Position numbers and translations under genes: made by a program. A stretch of 64,000 nt of DNA from contig JABRWF010000001.1 in NCBI GenBank assembly GCA_018343915.1, forward strand, positions 186,001-250,000, given 5' to 3'. The notes under the pieces are model-generated. The model saw only the letters and a list, made by a program, of their open reading frames with translations, was not told where the DNA came from and ran no database searches. Of this stretch, positions 53,901 through 64,000 are shown one piece after another (the stretch's first letter is position 1; every line of letters starts with the position of its first letter). Source of the stretch: Agroathelia rolfsii. Lineage: Eukaryota > Basidiomycota > Agaricomycetes > Amylocorticiales > Amylocorticiaceae.

Positions 53901-55056
53901 CTAATGAGATGAGATTCATATGCAAGCTCGGCACGTGCAGCACATTTGTCAGCGTGAACTGGTGGGTTTCCCCACCGACTGTTGAAACAATATCGATCGT
54001 ACCTGAACCGGCAACTTTGGCAGAGCCGGCGCCTTTGATTTCCTTCACATGTGACGTAGTATACTCCCTAAATAAGCGTCGATCATATGCCACATGCACA
54101 CTGGCACCGGTGTCGCCCAACCAATGAGATTCGGACTCGCTAGTGGGGAATGCATCGCCCACCACAGGGAAAGATCTCTTGCTGGTGCTCGCCGGTTTAG
54201 AGTCTTCGCCCATGCTGGCCGGCGCAGCGGTTTGTTGCTGATTGTCATTACCATTTGACTTGCAGTAACGAGCAATGTGACCACGCCCATTGCATCGGAA
54301 GCAAATGATGTTAGGGTTTCGACCCTTCGATCCTTGGCCAGGCCTACCATATTTTCTAAATGCTAGAGCTGTTGCGTCTGTTCCGGCCCTATCCTTCAGG
54401 CGTCGATCTTCTTCTAAAACTTCTTCAATCATATCGTTAGAGTTTGAATACATTTCACTTCGAATAGATCGAGTGAATGGGTCCCATGAATCAGGCAACC
54501 CTGCCAAGATCATTGAGCAGGTCTCTACATCAGTCAGCGGTTTACCTAGTACAGCTAACTGGTCGGCTACGGTCCTGAAATTGTCAATATACTCCTGTAT
54601 TGAATCACCATCTATGCAGGCTGTGCGGTGCAACTGCTGGCGAAGCCGAACAGCCGCCTTCTCACCCTGAGCCTCAAAACGCTTCTTTAAAATATCCCAT
54701 GCCTCGGCTCCAGTGCTTGCCGTGTTAATAGAGTTTGATGAACTCTCAGCAATACGAGACCGTATTGTGCGAAGTGCCTTACGCTGCTTGGTTTCCCATT
54801 CTTCGTATTCCGGGTTCTTCTCCCCGGGGTCGGTCCGCTTGTTTCCGGTTACATATTTCAAAATACCTAATTCTTCTAATACATCACTCATTTTGTATTT
54901 CCACGTACCATAATTCTCCCACCCCCGGAGATACTCCATTCGTCCAAGATCGGAGACATCATTTCCATTTCCATCGCCCGACGGAGCAAGGTGTCCGGTC
55001 TCGGTAGAAGCATCAGACTTCGAGGATGCGGCTGGTGCAGTGCTCACAGATGACAT
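50929..55056 (-). CDS. Copia gag-pol polyprotein (1375 aa, intact)
   Basis: Single-frame polyprotein of a fungal retrotransposon. In order: gag with the DUF4219/UBN2-type part around MEYLRGWENYGTWKYKM; zinc knuckle CFRCNGRGHIARYC near residue 252-265; aspartic protease WLGDTGASVHV near 312; integrase with its H-H-C-C head (HEALGHIHYG, CDACIQAKAH) and the acidic core VSDVWGP, RVDNGKEYVN, GIAERMNRTL around 490-680; an acidic Glu/Asp/Ser linker; reverse transcriptase from WVYKRKRNEKGQVVKHKARL through MDVVGAYLNG to AVYVDDMAIL; RNase H with GYSDADWA and TMEAEYMALS. No frameshift separates gag and pol, as is usual for copia elements with one frame. All catalytic residues I can identify are present. 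Confidence 0.97.
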   Translation of the reverse strand: MSSVSTAPAASSKSDASTETGHLAPSGDGNGNDVSDLGRMEYLRGWENYGTWKYKMSDVLEELGILKYVTGNKRTDPGEKNPEYEEWETKQRKALRTIRSRIAESSSNSINTASTGAEAWDILKKRFEAQGEKAAVRLRQQLHRTACIDGDSIQEYIDNFRTVADQLAVLGKPLTDVETCSMILAGLPDSWDPFTRSIRSEMYSNSNDMIEEVLEEDRRLKDRAGTDATALAFRKYGRPGQGSKGRNPNIICFRCNGRGHIARYCKSNGNDNQQQTAAPASMGEDSKPASTSKRSFPVVGDAFPTSESESHWLGDTGASVHVAYDRRLFREYTTSHVKEIKGAGSAKVAGSGTIDIVSTVGGETHQFTLTNVLHVPSLHMNLISLGRMEKAGYAIHAEDGRLDCIERPSDKVVLRGKRIDEHLYCMDLDPVIPNNMYAAVSTNTTDAAPTTRTWEEWHEALGHIHYGAIEMLHKKNMVFGLSFSSKAPVSTECDACIQAKAHVEPIPKEVAPKVRDIGELIVSDVWGPARITGIGQRRFFFTFTDAATRHVTVYFSEHKSDAPKFVKAYKSFLDTQKGIKMKTLRVDNGKEYVNTDLQEYLQSEGIRLEVTSPYSSFQNGIAERMNRTLVELARAMIAAADVAPALWPEAIQYACYIRNRAPTKKLENQTPHEAFWGEKPDISHLRPFGAKLWVLTPENQHHKLDMKAKPFIFTGFSEQSLAHRYWSPHKRQIRTSRNVVFARSQQVDYHPGPVLLKEENKEGEQSQEEGMEMDLDGSNNNHIDNATSTQEDDTELQEEETGEEDSEGDKSHDEDERSDNESDTLQPRRSARLQEKAEKGNTTAAIANYAYVFGAMMGQIGQEDPKSWKEATEDRDAGAWMTAMESEMGQLKTRGTYELVERPAGRRVLTSKWVYKRKRNEKGQVVKHKARLVARGFEQVLGVDYNDTFAPVVRHDTLRTLFAIAAARDMEAHQMDVVGAYLNGTLEEEIYLEQPEGFDDSTGRVWKLSRAIYGLKQAGRVWNTDLNQSLIGLGFTQLGSEPCAYVKNVGSHVVIIAVYVDDMAILADSAALMSRTKAAIGGRFETTDLGPIRHILGIEITRDRASHTITLSQGAYARAIVEKFRLTTSHPELIPADPRIKLQRAADDDIITQAPYQSAVGALLYLALMTRPDIAFAVQHLAQFNSKPTNQHWNAVKRIFKYILGTLDHGISYTGGLYSLDLVGYSDADWAANITDRRSITGYVFVFGNGPIAWSSKKQTSVALSTMEAEYMALSATARQATWLRRLLADLGIACSGSTPIFADNQAANQLAHNTVHHSRAKHIDIRYHHVREQIVDRVINITYTPSEDNYADIFTKALARPAFEKLKDGLGLRR

Positions 55057-55127
55057 GATATATTTGATTATGTAAGCAGAGATTTAATCAAGCCACGAGG
55101 TATATGCAATCAACGATCAGATTAGAG

Positions 55128-55143
55128 CACAGGGCTCATAACC
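55128..55143 (-). other. Primer-binding site complementary to internal initiator tRNA-Met
   Basis: Next to the 5' LTR the + strand reads CACAGGGCTCATAACC. This matches the anticodon stem-loop of eukaryotic initiator tRNA-Met (yeast: CGCAGGGCTCAUAACC), not its 3' end. The element RNA would therefore pair with a half-tRNA primer cut in the anticodon region, as described for Drosophila copia. Confidence 0.85.
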
Positions 55144-55351
55144 TGTTGTAAATCACACGTAGATAGGTAATACGAACGACGATTTATTTCAGAGTAAATA
55201 GTTCAGTATTTATACAAAATGTACAAGATATTCGTGGGGTATCCCAAACCCCAATGTGTGCGTGATGAGAGACAGAAAACAATAAGGAAGATAAATATAA
55301 TCTACACTAGGTACATACGGCGCTGCTATGCCTTGTTCGGAATCCCCAACA
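55144..55351 (-). repeat. 5' LTR of the copia element
   Basis: 208 bp, identical by eye to 50714-50921. Should carry the element's promoter on the minus strand. Confidence 0.97.
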
Positions 55352-55356
55352 GAAAA

Positions 55357-56597
55357 GTTTGATATGAGGAATCTTCTGGGAATGTACCTCTTCTAGCGTC
55401 ATGATGATTTAGACCTCGATAATGTTGTCCATAATGCCCACGAGAACCATCAAGAAAACTGTCAAAAATCCATAAAACTCATAGACCCATCAGCCAACCG
55501 GAATGAGTTGAAACCAGAAGTCGTGATAGGACCACACCTTTCAGCCCTCACTTTTGATCTAAATATTGAAGCTTCCTTTGAAGGATGACTAACCCAGGAT
55601 GATATTGAGCAGGATGATGGCCGAAGCAATCCACGGGCCGGCCTCTAAGAATGGCGTTGTGAACTTGGCCTATAGCGTAGCTCTTTGAAGGATAAGCAAG
55701 GGGCATGGCCATCTGATATTTTGATAGATTTTCATTGCGTCCGGCCGCCTCGAATTCAGTGAAAGACAGCGAGATTTCATGGATGGGACCAATTATCTAT
55801 CTTCTTCTTCCTCTAAGGGCGCTTGTCAGTCTTTTATGACCTATGTGTAAGATTTATCATTGTTAGCCGTACGAGGGAAATGTGGGATGCATAGTAAAAA
55901 CAGATTGGTGAATAATAAAGTAAATCTCTCTCTCGACTATACCCCATGGGAATATATCGATAGGAAAGTACAAAATTAATAGCTCGCTCAGGAAGAGAGG
56001 AATTCAGACGTAAATTTAACGCCTACCTCAGCAAAAAAAAAAAAAAATAAGTTCAATCAACCAGTGCAAAGACCTGAGCATACTATATACAAGCGCATCT
56101 ATGGTTTGCTAATGTCGAAACAGCTCGTGTTGTATCAGAAAACGATAAACCTGATTCGATTTCGACAGTATAGATTAGATGAGGATGAAGACGAAGGATA
56201 TTGAGTCGAAGAGGTTCCTCGAACATGACAGTTGAAGCAACACATAAGGACAAGGAAGAGTAGATGATGATGTATTCATTCAGCCTCTCGTCTAGTTTCA
56301 CCGTGACTATCAGTGTCGATCTTCTGATTCTCTGTTACAATCCTAAAATATGATATAACCTCTCATGCGATATGATATGGTTCGTTTACAGTATATGATG
56401 CAGCGACGTATGGTAGCATGATATGGTATCAACATTTAAAAACAAAAAACCTCACGTGCTCTTTTTCCCACACCCTCCAGAGGGTCGATGAACGAAGCCC
56501 AGGTAGTATTTGATCACACGGTCGCTTTTCACGGTCGTCGACATCAGTTGGCATTTGCAACCTGAACTTGAGTGGACATTATTATCTTGACTCCTAG
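55357..56597. other. 1.2-kb intergenic region
   Basis: Between the copia element and the GT49 gene. It contains an A14 run at about 56033-56046 and no recognised gene. The last few hundred bases should hold the GT49 promoter. Confidence 0.45.
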
Positions 56598-58232
56598 ATG
56601 ACTACAAAATTCCTGAGAACCGCCAGATCCTGTCTCACGGTCTATGTTATATGCGCTATTATTTACACTACACTCAAGCTTTGTGTACCCATCTTCCTCC
56701 ACTACTTCTCGCACCCTTGGAACACAACGCAAATACTTCATTTGTTTCCTGGCGACGCACTGCATCCTTCTAGGCAAAATTTACAATACTCATTCTCAAG
56801 CTCTTCTGATTCATACATGTCTTGGCCCCACTCTACTGCACTGAAGGAAGAAGACAAACATCTTGCCCTGACTTCGGAGTCCTTATTTCTATCCAAAGCT
56901 TTCGCACATTCTATGAAGCCATCGAAGATTGTACCATTCTATTATCGTGCTTTGGCTGCTCCTGATCCTCAGGATGTGACTCTAACTACACTGATTACTC
57001 ATGACCGCTTTCCGATCTTTGTCAAGCTCGTCAAAGCATATCAAGGTAACGGCCGTCGCAGCAAGCAAAATAATTTGATTATCATTCTCTGACAAATCCA
57101 GGCCCAATAAGCGTAGCTATTCATGTTCAGACCTCCTTGTCAAATGTAGAGGAACTTCTCGACTCCTTACATGCGCTCTACACCTCCTCTCCTGTAATCT
57201 CGCACTATGTAGACGTCCATCTCATCCTGGACTCGTTTGATCGCCAGTTTAACATGTGGCGGAACGTCGCTCGACTCTTCGCCAGGACGTCGCATGTCAT
57301 GATGCTCGATGTTGACTTTGCCGTTCTTACAGACTTTAGCGGCGCTCTACGCCACGAGAATAGCAAAGCCGTCTTGGAGCTGATGAAAGATGGTAGAGGA
57401 GCTATGGTCATACCTGCATTTGAATATATCAATGGCAAGGAAGGTGCTGATCAAAGCGTGTTTCCAAGGACAAAAGCGGCAAGTTCCCCTTTCTTTTCAC
57501 CCTTTCTTTAAAATACGATACGAAAAAAAAGAACAATTATTGTAGGATCTCATGGACCTCGTCAACGCGGGCCGAGTCGATATGTTCCACGCATCATGGG
57601 CCCCCGGTCACAACAGTACCAACTATACTCGGTACTATTCCTCCGCGCCGGGCGACGTATACAAGGTCACTTCATATCAGTCGGCCTACGAACCCTACGT
57701 AATTTTTAGACAGGACGGGCCATCCTGGTATGTCATTAATCTAAATCGGTAGTGGCCCAGTCGAGTGACTTCCTTTTGTTGGCGCATAGGTGCGATGAAC
57801 GATTCATTGGATACGGTGGGAACAAGGCTGCCTGCCTGTTCGAGATGTACATTAGTGGGACGTCATTCTATGTGCTTACCGATCATTTTTTGATCCATCA
57901 AGATCATGCATATGCTGAGGACATACGCCGTAACGAGGTGAGCTTGGCCTACGTCTTTCCTCGGCTGGGGTCCTGAGCATGCACAATGCAGAGGAAATAT
58001 AATCGTCAGGTATATTCGGACTTTAAAGAAGAAGTCTGTTTACGGTAAGTATAGTCCTCGTTTGAAAAATCGATGATTAATTGGGGCATACAGATACCTC
58101 GATCAATTCACTTTTAATGGCCTTGCCTCTTCGCCTGTATCGGAAAACATGTGGAACGAGTGTCGCAAGATAAAAGGCATTTCCCATGTGATTGAGAAGG
58201 CTCGTCTTGTTCAGAATGCCATTGGGCAGTAG
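56598..58232 (+). CDS. Glycosyltransferase family 49 (LARGE/B4GAT1-like)
   Basis: Probable Golgi type II membrane glycosyltransferase. A short N-terminal tail (MTTKFLRTARS) is followed by a membrane anchor, LTVYVICAIIYTTLKLCVPI. The catalytic domain shows LTTLITHDRFPIFVKLVKAY, then (after an intron) GPISVAIHVQTSLSNVEELL, and SHVMMLDVDFAVL, whose DVD is the metal-binding DxD. FRQDGPSW, then CDERFIGYGGNKAACLFEMY and DHFLIHQDHAY are the typical GT49 end motifs. The last exons read YLDQFTFNGLASSP and ARLVQNAIGQ, TAG 58230-58232. About six introns; the one between PSW and CDERF (about 57728-57789) is long enough to hide a stop. Animal relatives add glucuronic acid or build matriglycan; the fungal acceptor is unknown to me. 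Confidence 0.9.
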
Positions 58233-60960
58233 AAATATTCTTGTTCAATATCTCGAGTCGTGTTTCTTTCGTGTCATATTTGCCCCCAAAAATTTTTCAT
58301 TGAATCATTAACAACGCATTGTTTCCATATAACCTGAAATCCGACACCGAAGTGACGGCTCATTGCGTGGCTAGCTATTGTGCCGCGTGTCTCTCTAGTA
58401 GGAGGGGGAATTTTCTCATACCCTATCGCTTTGACTAGTTCAGCTATTCGCACTAGACAGGAAACCCTCTTCTCATTATTATTATAACTGGACAACGAAG
58501 TTGAATGTCGACAACCCACCTCAGATAGCTCAAATTTGACCCGGGCCGATCCCTGCGATACAACGCCACATATATAATGATGTTTGACTAGAAGCCGTTA
58601 CCTAAATGTTAATAGATCTTTATCATATACAATAGATAGCATCAGCTGCCTACCTGCAACACGTCGAAACGTAGTTTCCGAACCTGGACATGATTAATGA
58701 AATGTGATCATGATAATTTCTGGTTGCACGTACTTGGGTCCATGAACCCGGTCGAAGCGGAAGGGTGGACGGTTCATACTGTGACAAGAATCGCTATTCA
58801 AAGTCATTGTTGGTTGTCAACAGACTAAAAAAAAACCGCTAGCAAAGATACTCTTCTTTTCATCGCGTCCAAGGCTGGAAGCCGATGTTCCAATTATCCG
58901 GTTTGGGTTCCAGAAGAGTATCATCTAATACGGGGTCGCAGACCAGAATGGTGCCAGCATGCCAGCTTCATGCCATCGATAATGGGCAGAAAGAATTTCA
59001 AGGCATGTACCCTCGAAGAAGGAATATACACCAGTTGATGTTGATTTGATCACCACGTCACGTCGGTCACATAACAATGATATGATGGCTATTGGTGATA
59101 ATTGATTCGATATCTTCGTGTCTGTAGATCCGCGGTCGCAAGTCAAGAGTATGTTGTCGCCAGCATTACCCATTTCCTCGGGATGAGACAAGGGGGAGAT
59201 TGTATCATGACAAAATTATCAACCAAAGGGTCGCGTTCAGACCATATCGGTCGTCTTGTATGAGCGTGTTTTTATTTATTTATTCCTCAGTATTGGTATT
59301 GTTCCCATGAGGTGGAAGAAAGAAAAAAAAAAAAAAAAGAAGAAACATATAAATCAGGAACCATGCTTGTCATAACCCTGCATATATGCATTCATGATTT
59401 CATCTTGCCAGCCAAGAGACGATGATGATGAGAACTGGAGCTGTTTGTCCGGTGTTTTGCTGTACAAGCTGGGCCGGAGGGCGGAAGAAACGATACTTTG
59501 TTCAACCAATAATCAATCACCAGTGAGCATATGCATATGCGGAGAAAAGATACAGCATGAGGACGAGTTGGAATGAGTGACGTATTGAGAGTGCGGGGAT
59601 ATACTTGTACCGGCCATCCATCACATACTTTTTTTCTTCTTTCTGCATTGCACCTTTCGACTCTCAGTCGTGATTTCGTGATAAATTAGCATTCGGCCTG
59701 AATGGCTTTGACGAGGAAGCGTGCCAGAGGAACACAAGCGAGAGAAGAGATCATGATGCGGTAGTAGAATTCGTGTAACCCCGCGAGTTTGTCCAAGTAT
59801 ACACGTTGCCCGAGCGTAAGTGAGAGATAACGACATAGTAAAAGGGCGACTGATAAATGAGCCATACAAAAAAAAGGAAGAGGAATTGATCAAGAGTCCA
59901 ACCGGCCCATCACTTCCTTCTCCCTTATCATCCCCATCGCCCGTCGGTGATGGTGGCAGGGCGAAGGCGGCAACAGGGGGTTTAATAGGTTCCTTTAGCA
60001 AGCTTAAACACCAGAGAGTATCTAAAGCATCAGAAAACCAAGAAAAGCATAATTCAAAGTTGGAGGATGAATAGAATGAAAGTCCTCAAGGTGAATAGCC
60101 TACCTTGATCCAATCATATAAGCGTTGAAGATGCGGCGGCTTTGTTTGCCGGGGGTGGGGGGATGGCCCGCACCCGGGGCATCTGCTATGAAGGAGTATG
60201 TTAATAGTTTCCGAATAAAGCAGGTGATTGTGAGTCGAGGTTGGAATGGGATAGATTCATCAACTAAAGGAGCTGACGCTCTAGATTTTATTACCACTCC
60301 TGAATCAAGAATCAACACAAGGAAGAATCATGGCAAGTGAAAGTGTGTAGAAACTGAGCCATGTGTAATCTAACGAGGGTCGGAATCGATTTCACGTGCA
60401 TGATATGCGAGTTGGACATGATGCACGGACTCAAATGCGAGAAAGAACTAGAAGCAGGTTGCCCGACGGGGCAAAGAGAGAGAAGAGGAAGAGAGGGAAA
60501 GGGGACGTGCCAACTACCAATGTAAGGCTTTAACAACCTTCAACCTTACCTGGGCAAAGGGAGAAGTGGATAGTTCTGTCCCGGGGGTTGAGGAGGAGAT
60601 TACTGCATGTCCTTCACCGCGGTGATCGCCATAGCAAATGTGATTCACAACCTAGAGGGCCGTCTTGTTTAATGTTGGGTATTCGCCCGAGCCCGCTAGC
60701 GGGGATACTATCTTTCTCTGCGAGCCCGAGCCCAAGCACTCTAGTAGCTTGAGAGTTTAGAGTTTATTTGCTGACATTTCATTACTTTGAAATTTGAATA
60801 TGGCAATACCATGTCACGGTCAGAATTGATACGGTCTGGTTGCGTAGAACAGCAATAAGCCCATAGGCTCTTTTCTCAACCATCGCGTCTTGAAAGCTCG
60901 AGCAAAGAAAAAAGCATGCAGTAGTATGTAAGTAATAATGTAATGACTTGAAGTTGAACC

Positions 60961-60980
60961 AAAAAAAAAAAAAAAAAAAA
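60961..60980. repeat. A20 homopolymer
   Basis: Uninterrupted run of 20 A on the + strand. Similar runs lie at 59323-59338, 61526-61540, 62908-62930 and 63848-63870. Confidence 0.9.
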
Positions 60981-62776
60981 GCTCGAGTTTTCGGTTTCAC
61001 CTAATTTAGCGTGTGGCACTTATGTAATATAACGTGATTATGAATGATAGCCGGGAATTGCCGATTCCATTGTCCAGCCTCATTTGGGCTTTGCTTCCGA
61101 TGAGAGAAGCAAGCTATAGCTGCTATCAGTGCTATATGTATACTAAATGGCGATGTGCGACGCCCATTTCAACCGTAACTTTAACTTTAGTCCGTTCATT
61201 GTCCGAGAGAGCCCGCGTACGCGCGCGCGCGATGATAACGGCGGTACCCTCCCCGTCTTTGTTTCGCTCTCCGCTCTCACCCCTCTAGAAGCTCCCTTTC
61301 TCTCCCTCTCTCTATCTCTCTCTTTTACTTCTCAGGGGCTATAAGCTTCTTTCTTGGGACGCTTAAATTTGGCCTGAGGGTGCTGCTTACCACTATATGC
61401 AATGATAACTTGATTATTTTAACATTTAATCCCACGGGCATGGCGGGTGACTCGGATATTACGGGGTGAGGGGAAAAAAAAAATAAAATAGAAAGAAGCT
61501 TACGGCCGAAGATTGTCAAGCTATTAAAAAAAAAAAAAAAGTTATGTGAGACCATTTTAGACTGAAACTAGAAAGTATGTATGTGAATGCAGCAGTCGCA
61601 ATTTTGAACAAGGGACGGAGCCGTAGATTTACTTTCACTCACTCGTTACTCCAAGGCAATGATAGTAATAACGCGCATTCTAGTAACTGTCATCGAAGCC
61701 AGGCCACACGGAATTGGACGAATACTACTAGTACGTCGTTTATAAATCAGCAGCGAAATCATCGTCATCGTCAGGGACCCACACTGGCACCACAGCCGTG
61801 CCCGTATCTGCAAAGTGGTACTTGGCAGCCGCCGGTGTGTGGTTCTCCTGCACCACTTGGGCATCGACTCCAAAGATTAAATGAAAAAGACATGACGATT
61901 ATCAGGAACTGTATCAAAGTTCTTTGTATGTATGTATGCTATCCATACGGGTTAGATTAGACCACTGGCAGTCATTGTGTATCATGATTATGATTCCCCA
62001 ACCGCTTATCCACCGTTCGCCGTTTGCACTTTCTTTCCCCTGTTTCTGTTTTCTTCCATTTGTATTCTTTTTTTGGCTTTATGACCATGATAGCATTTGC
62101 CAGTGGCGCTGATTGTGATTTTGTGGATAACAACACTACCCCGAGACGGGTACCAGTCTATGCGTTGCATTCAATTCAGATAGTACTACTTGGGCCATCG
62201 ACTGTTTGACGTATGCCACTGCTGACTTGTAAGTACAGATAAACCCCCCAGCGGCATCATAATCACAATAGAAAAGTTCCTGATGACGGGCAATACAACA
62301 GACGTATAGATTTAATGATCACATGAACAAGCTGCCTACATCATATGTATACACCCATATCATAACGTGCGCATGGACTTTTACTATATACATACATGCA
62401 CGGGGCGCTCATCGCGATCTATATAAATAAATAAAAAACCTTGAGTAGCTTGAGCTGGAAAAGGAAAAAGGGGGGGGGGGGAGATTGAAATGGCGCCAAG
62501 AGTGCAGCAATAGCAATCAAGTCTAGTGACTTGGTGATGAATGATACAAAAATTTCAAATTGCTCAACATATAGTCGTTGGCGGATGGGTTTTAACACCA
62601 ACTGTTGTATACTGTACGATCATCGGCGAAACACGGAAAGAAGGAAGGAAAGCGCAAATGGACGGAAGCAGCTAGTACTATATAGTAAATATCCCTTCTG
62701 GTGTACTACCCCCATCCACGTCGCCCTTCTCAGGCGGTGCAACAGATTGCTTTATAAATGCATAGCGAACACATAC

Positions 62777-62794
62777 ATATATATATATATATAT
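62777..62794. repeat. (AT)9 microsatellite
   Basis: Nine perfect AT units preceded by ACATAC. Confidence 0.9.
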
Positions 62795-62843
62795 GTTCAG
62801 AGTGACGTTTCGCTGAGCGCTCTCATATCACATTCGAGTGGAA

Positions 62844-62863
62844 AAGAAGAAGAAGAAGAAGAG
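62844..62863. repeat. (AAG)n microsatellite
   Basis: About six AAG/GAA units on the + strand, part of a purine-rich stretch. Confidence 0.8.
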
Positions 62864-62907
62864 AGGTGGGGTATTAGTGGGGTATGCCGCTGAACGGATA
62901 CAATACT

Positions 62908-62930
62908 AAAAAAAAAAAAAAAAAAAAAAA
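62908..62930. repeat. A23 homopolymer
   Basis: Run of about 23 A preceded by CAATACT and followed by GTTGAA. Confidence 0.9.
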
Positions 62931-63847
62931 GTTGAATAATGCCTTATCGAAGGTGCCGATCTTTATTATCCTTCTTCTTGGTGGTGGATGCTGTGGGGTT
63001 GCATATCTTTGTGCCAAGGTTCGACCATCCACACACGGCGCATATCATTATCACGTAACGACGAATACACTTTGTTCTAATCATATCAGCAAGTCCCCAT
63101 ACTATTGAAAGGGAAATGGGGGGAGGGGCGAGAAGCAAGGGAAAGAAGGGGGTGGGCGAGAACTTGGGAAGAACAACAGGATTAGGGAAGGGGGAAAGGA
63201 AGGGGGAATCTGAAAAAAGATAGGGATGATACCCGTTGCAAAGTTGATGATCAGCGTGATCATCACCATCAACGCCATCGAAAGGGGGAGGGAAAGATGG
63301 AGGGTGAGATGAAGGATCCCAACCCCCAGCCCGTTCGGGGATAAGGACAGCGATAATCCGACGGCCGTGGAATGAGCAGCGGAGAGTGGGCGGGTAGTAG
63401 ATTGTACATAAATCAGAGGGCCACAGTTGTATGGATGTAAAAATGGCGCAAGTCAATCATCATCTAGCCCCGAAAGGAATGGAATGGTTGTACATACATA
63501 CACATCCTCGGCCGATAGCTGATATAGTGGATAATAATAATGCACGAACATCAAATAGTCTATAACAGCTGTCTGTGATCTTATTTAGATTTCCTCACGC
63601 TCAAGATCAGACAACCAATAAAAAGTATGATGGTGATGATGATTGTCGTAGAATGAACGAATGGATACCGAAAAAAAAAATGATGGCTGGATGAAAAATT
63701 CTGGGTGTGGATGAAAAGAAGGCCTTGTTGAATCAGTTGTGTGTCCATCCATACCAAGAGGGAAGAAAATGGATTGATTCAAGGTACGCTATCAGTCGGT
63801 GGCGCACCCCTCGATTGGTTTTTTTTTGTTTTTTGAGTCGTTGGGAG

Positions 63848-63870
63848 AAAAAAAAAAAAAAAAAAAAAAA
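63848..63870. repeat. A23 homopolymer with nearby G-run
   Basis: Run of about 23 A, followed 30 bp later by a G-run at about 63897-63907. Confidence 0.9.
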
Positions 63871-64000
63871 CAGGGAAAATCGCTTCTGCCGGCTTTGGGG
63901 GGGGGGGCCATTATACCGGGATGAGGAAGGGATTGATGGGCAGAAGATGAGGAATCGAAGATGAGATGGCGATTGAAAGGCAGGCAAGTGAGAATAAGAA

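Larger units (their letters stand above)
50709..55356 (-). mobile_element. Complete Ty1/copia LTR retrotransposon
   Basis: A full element of 4638 bp (LTR to LTR, 50714-55351) flanked by a 5-bp target duplication GAAAA (50709-50713 and 55352-55356). Its two 208-bp LTRs look identical base for base. Transcription runs on the minus strand, so the right LTR is the 5' LTR. One uninterrupted gag-pol frame fills the interior. The primer-binding site, polypurine tract and TG...CA LTR ends are all present, so nothing visible prevents activity. Confidence 0.97.
58233..64000. other. 5.8-kb gene-empty region rich in A-tracts and microsatellites
   Basis: No open frame here carries a recognisable domain; the longest (170 codons, minus strand, 62944-63456) is Pro/Phe-rich low complexity opposite a purine-rich strand. 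The region holds at least five A-runs of 15 or more, a (TA)n, a (GAA)n, a CT-rich block (about 61288-61328) and short purine-rich stretches. It could include UTRs of a gene beyond the right edge or noncoding transcripts. Confidence 0.45.

Noticed and set aside
59820..60318. Two open frames of 70-85 codons on the + strand
   Set aside because: Composition is uneven, no homology recognised, and no splice sites link them.
62944..63456. 170-codon open frame on the minus strand
   Set aside because: Pro/Phe/Ser-rich low complexity produced by a G/A-rich + strand; no domain, no supporting introns and no sensible start context.

Overview
The window is nuclear DNA from a filamentous basidiomycete, most likely an Agaricomycete. 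Genes are dense and split by many short introns of about 50-65 nt. Several genes are of types common in such fungi: a GT49 glycosyltransferase, secreted GH28 pectinases, a Zn2Cys6 regulator with the CAECRR...CPDG layout, DUF2235 hydrolases and a Ty1/copia element. A Rhizoctonia-like plant-associated fungus would fit the pectinase and DUF2235 duplications, but that is inference and no species is claimed.

Layout. 1-4838: 3' part of condensin subunit SMC4 (+). 4935-9247: tandem GH28 exo-polygalacturonase copies (-), the distal one decayed, the proximal one intact. 9722-11602: choline/ethanolamine phosphotransferase (+). 12203-13490: Gal80-like Gfo/Idh/MocA protein (-). 13900-16186: histidyl-tRNA synthetase with an apparent mitochondrial presequence (+). 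16386-17294: ankyrin-repeat protein resembling Yar1 (-). 17484-19028: CMGC/Cak1-like kinase (+).

19459-37324 is the most unusual block. A DUF2235 alpha/beta-hydrolase gene (-) sits head to head with a Zn2Cys6 transcription-factor gene (+). The pair is repeated in tandem: hydrolase 1/TF-A, then hydrolase 2/TF-B, where TF-B is a wreck. A third, apparently full-length paralogue, TF-C, follows. The paralogues share a GC-AG intron (TFs) and a 10-nt micro-exon (hydrolases). TF-A has lost its last 31 codons to a stop codon.

37729-38887: divergent mitochondrial genes MRPL32 (-) and NDUFA5-type complex I subunit (+) sharing a 168-bp promoter. 40029-41886: third GH28 gene (+). 42125-42628: small hydrophilic protein (-). 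42629-46865: no supportable gene. 46866-47637: ICMT-like methyltransferase (+). 48638-49116: COX6 (-). 50709-55356: a complete, apparently very young copia retrotransposon (-) with LTRs that look identical, a GAAAA target duplication, one uninterrupted 1375-codon gag-pol frame and a half-tRNA(iMet) primer site. 56598-58232: GT49 glycosyltransferase (+). 58233-64000: gene-empty, with many A-tracts and microsatellites.

Most genes are unrelated housekeeping functions. The parts that may act together are the hydrolase/regulator pairs, where a local regulator could control the divergent hydrolase, and the secreted pectinases. All splice sites and exon joins were read by eye, so intron counts and approximate residue positions are estimates.
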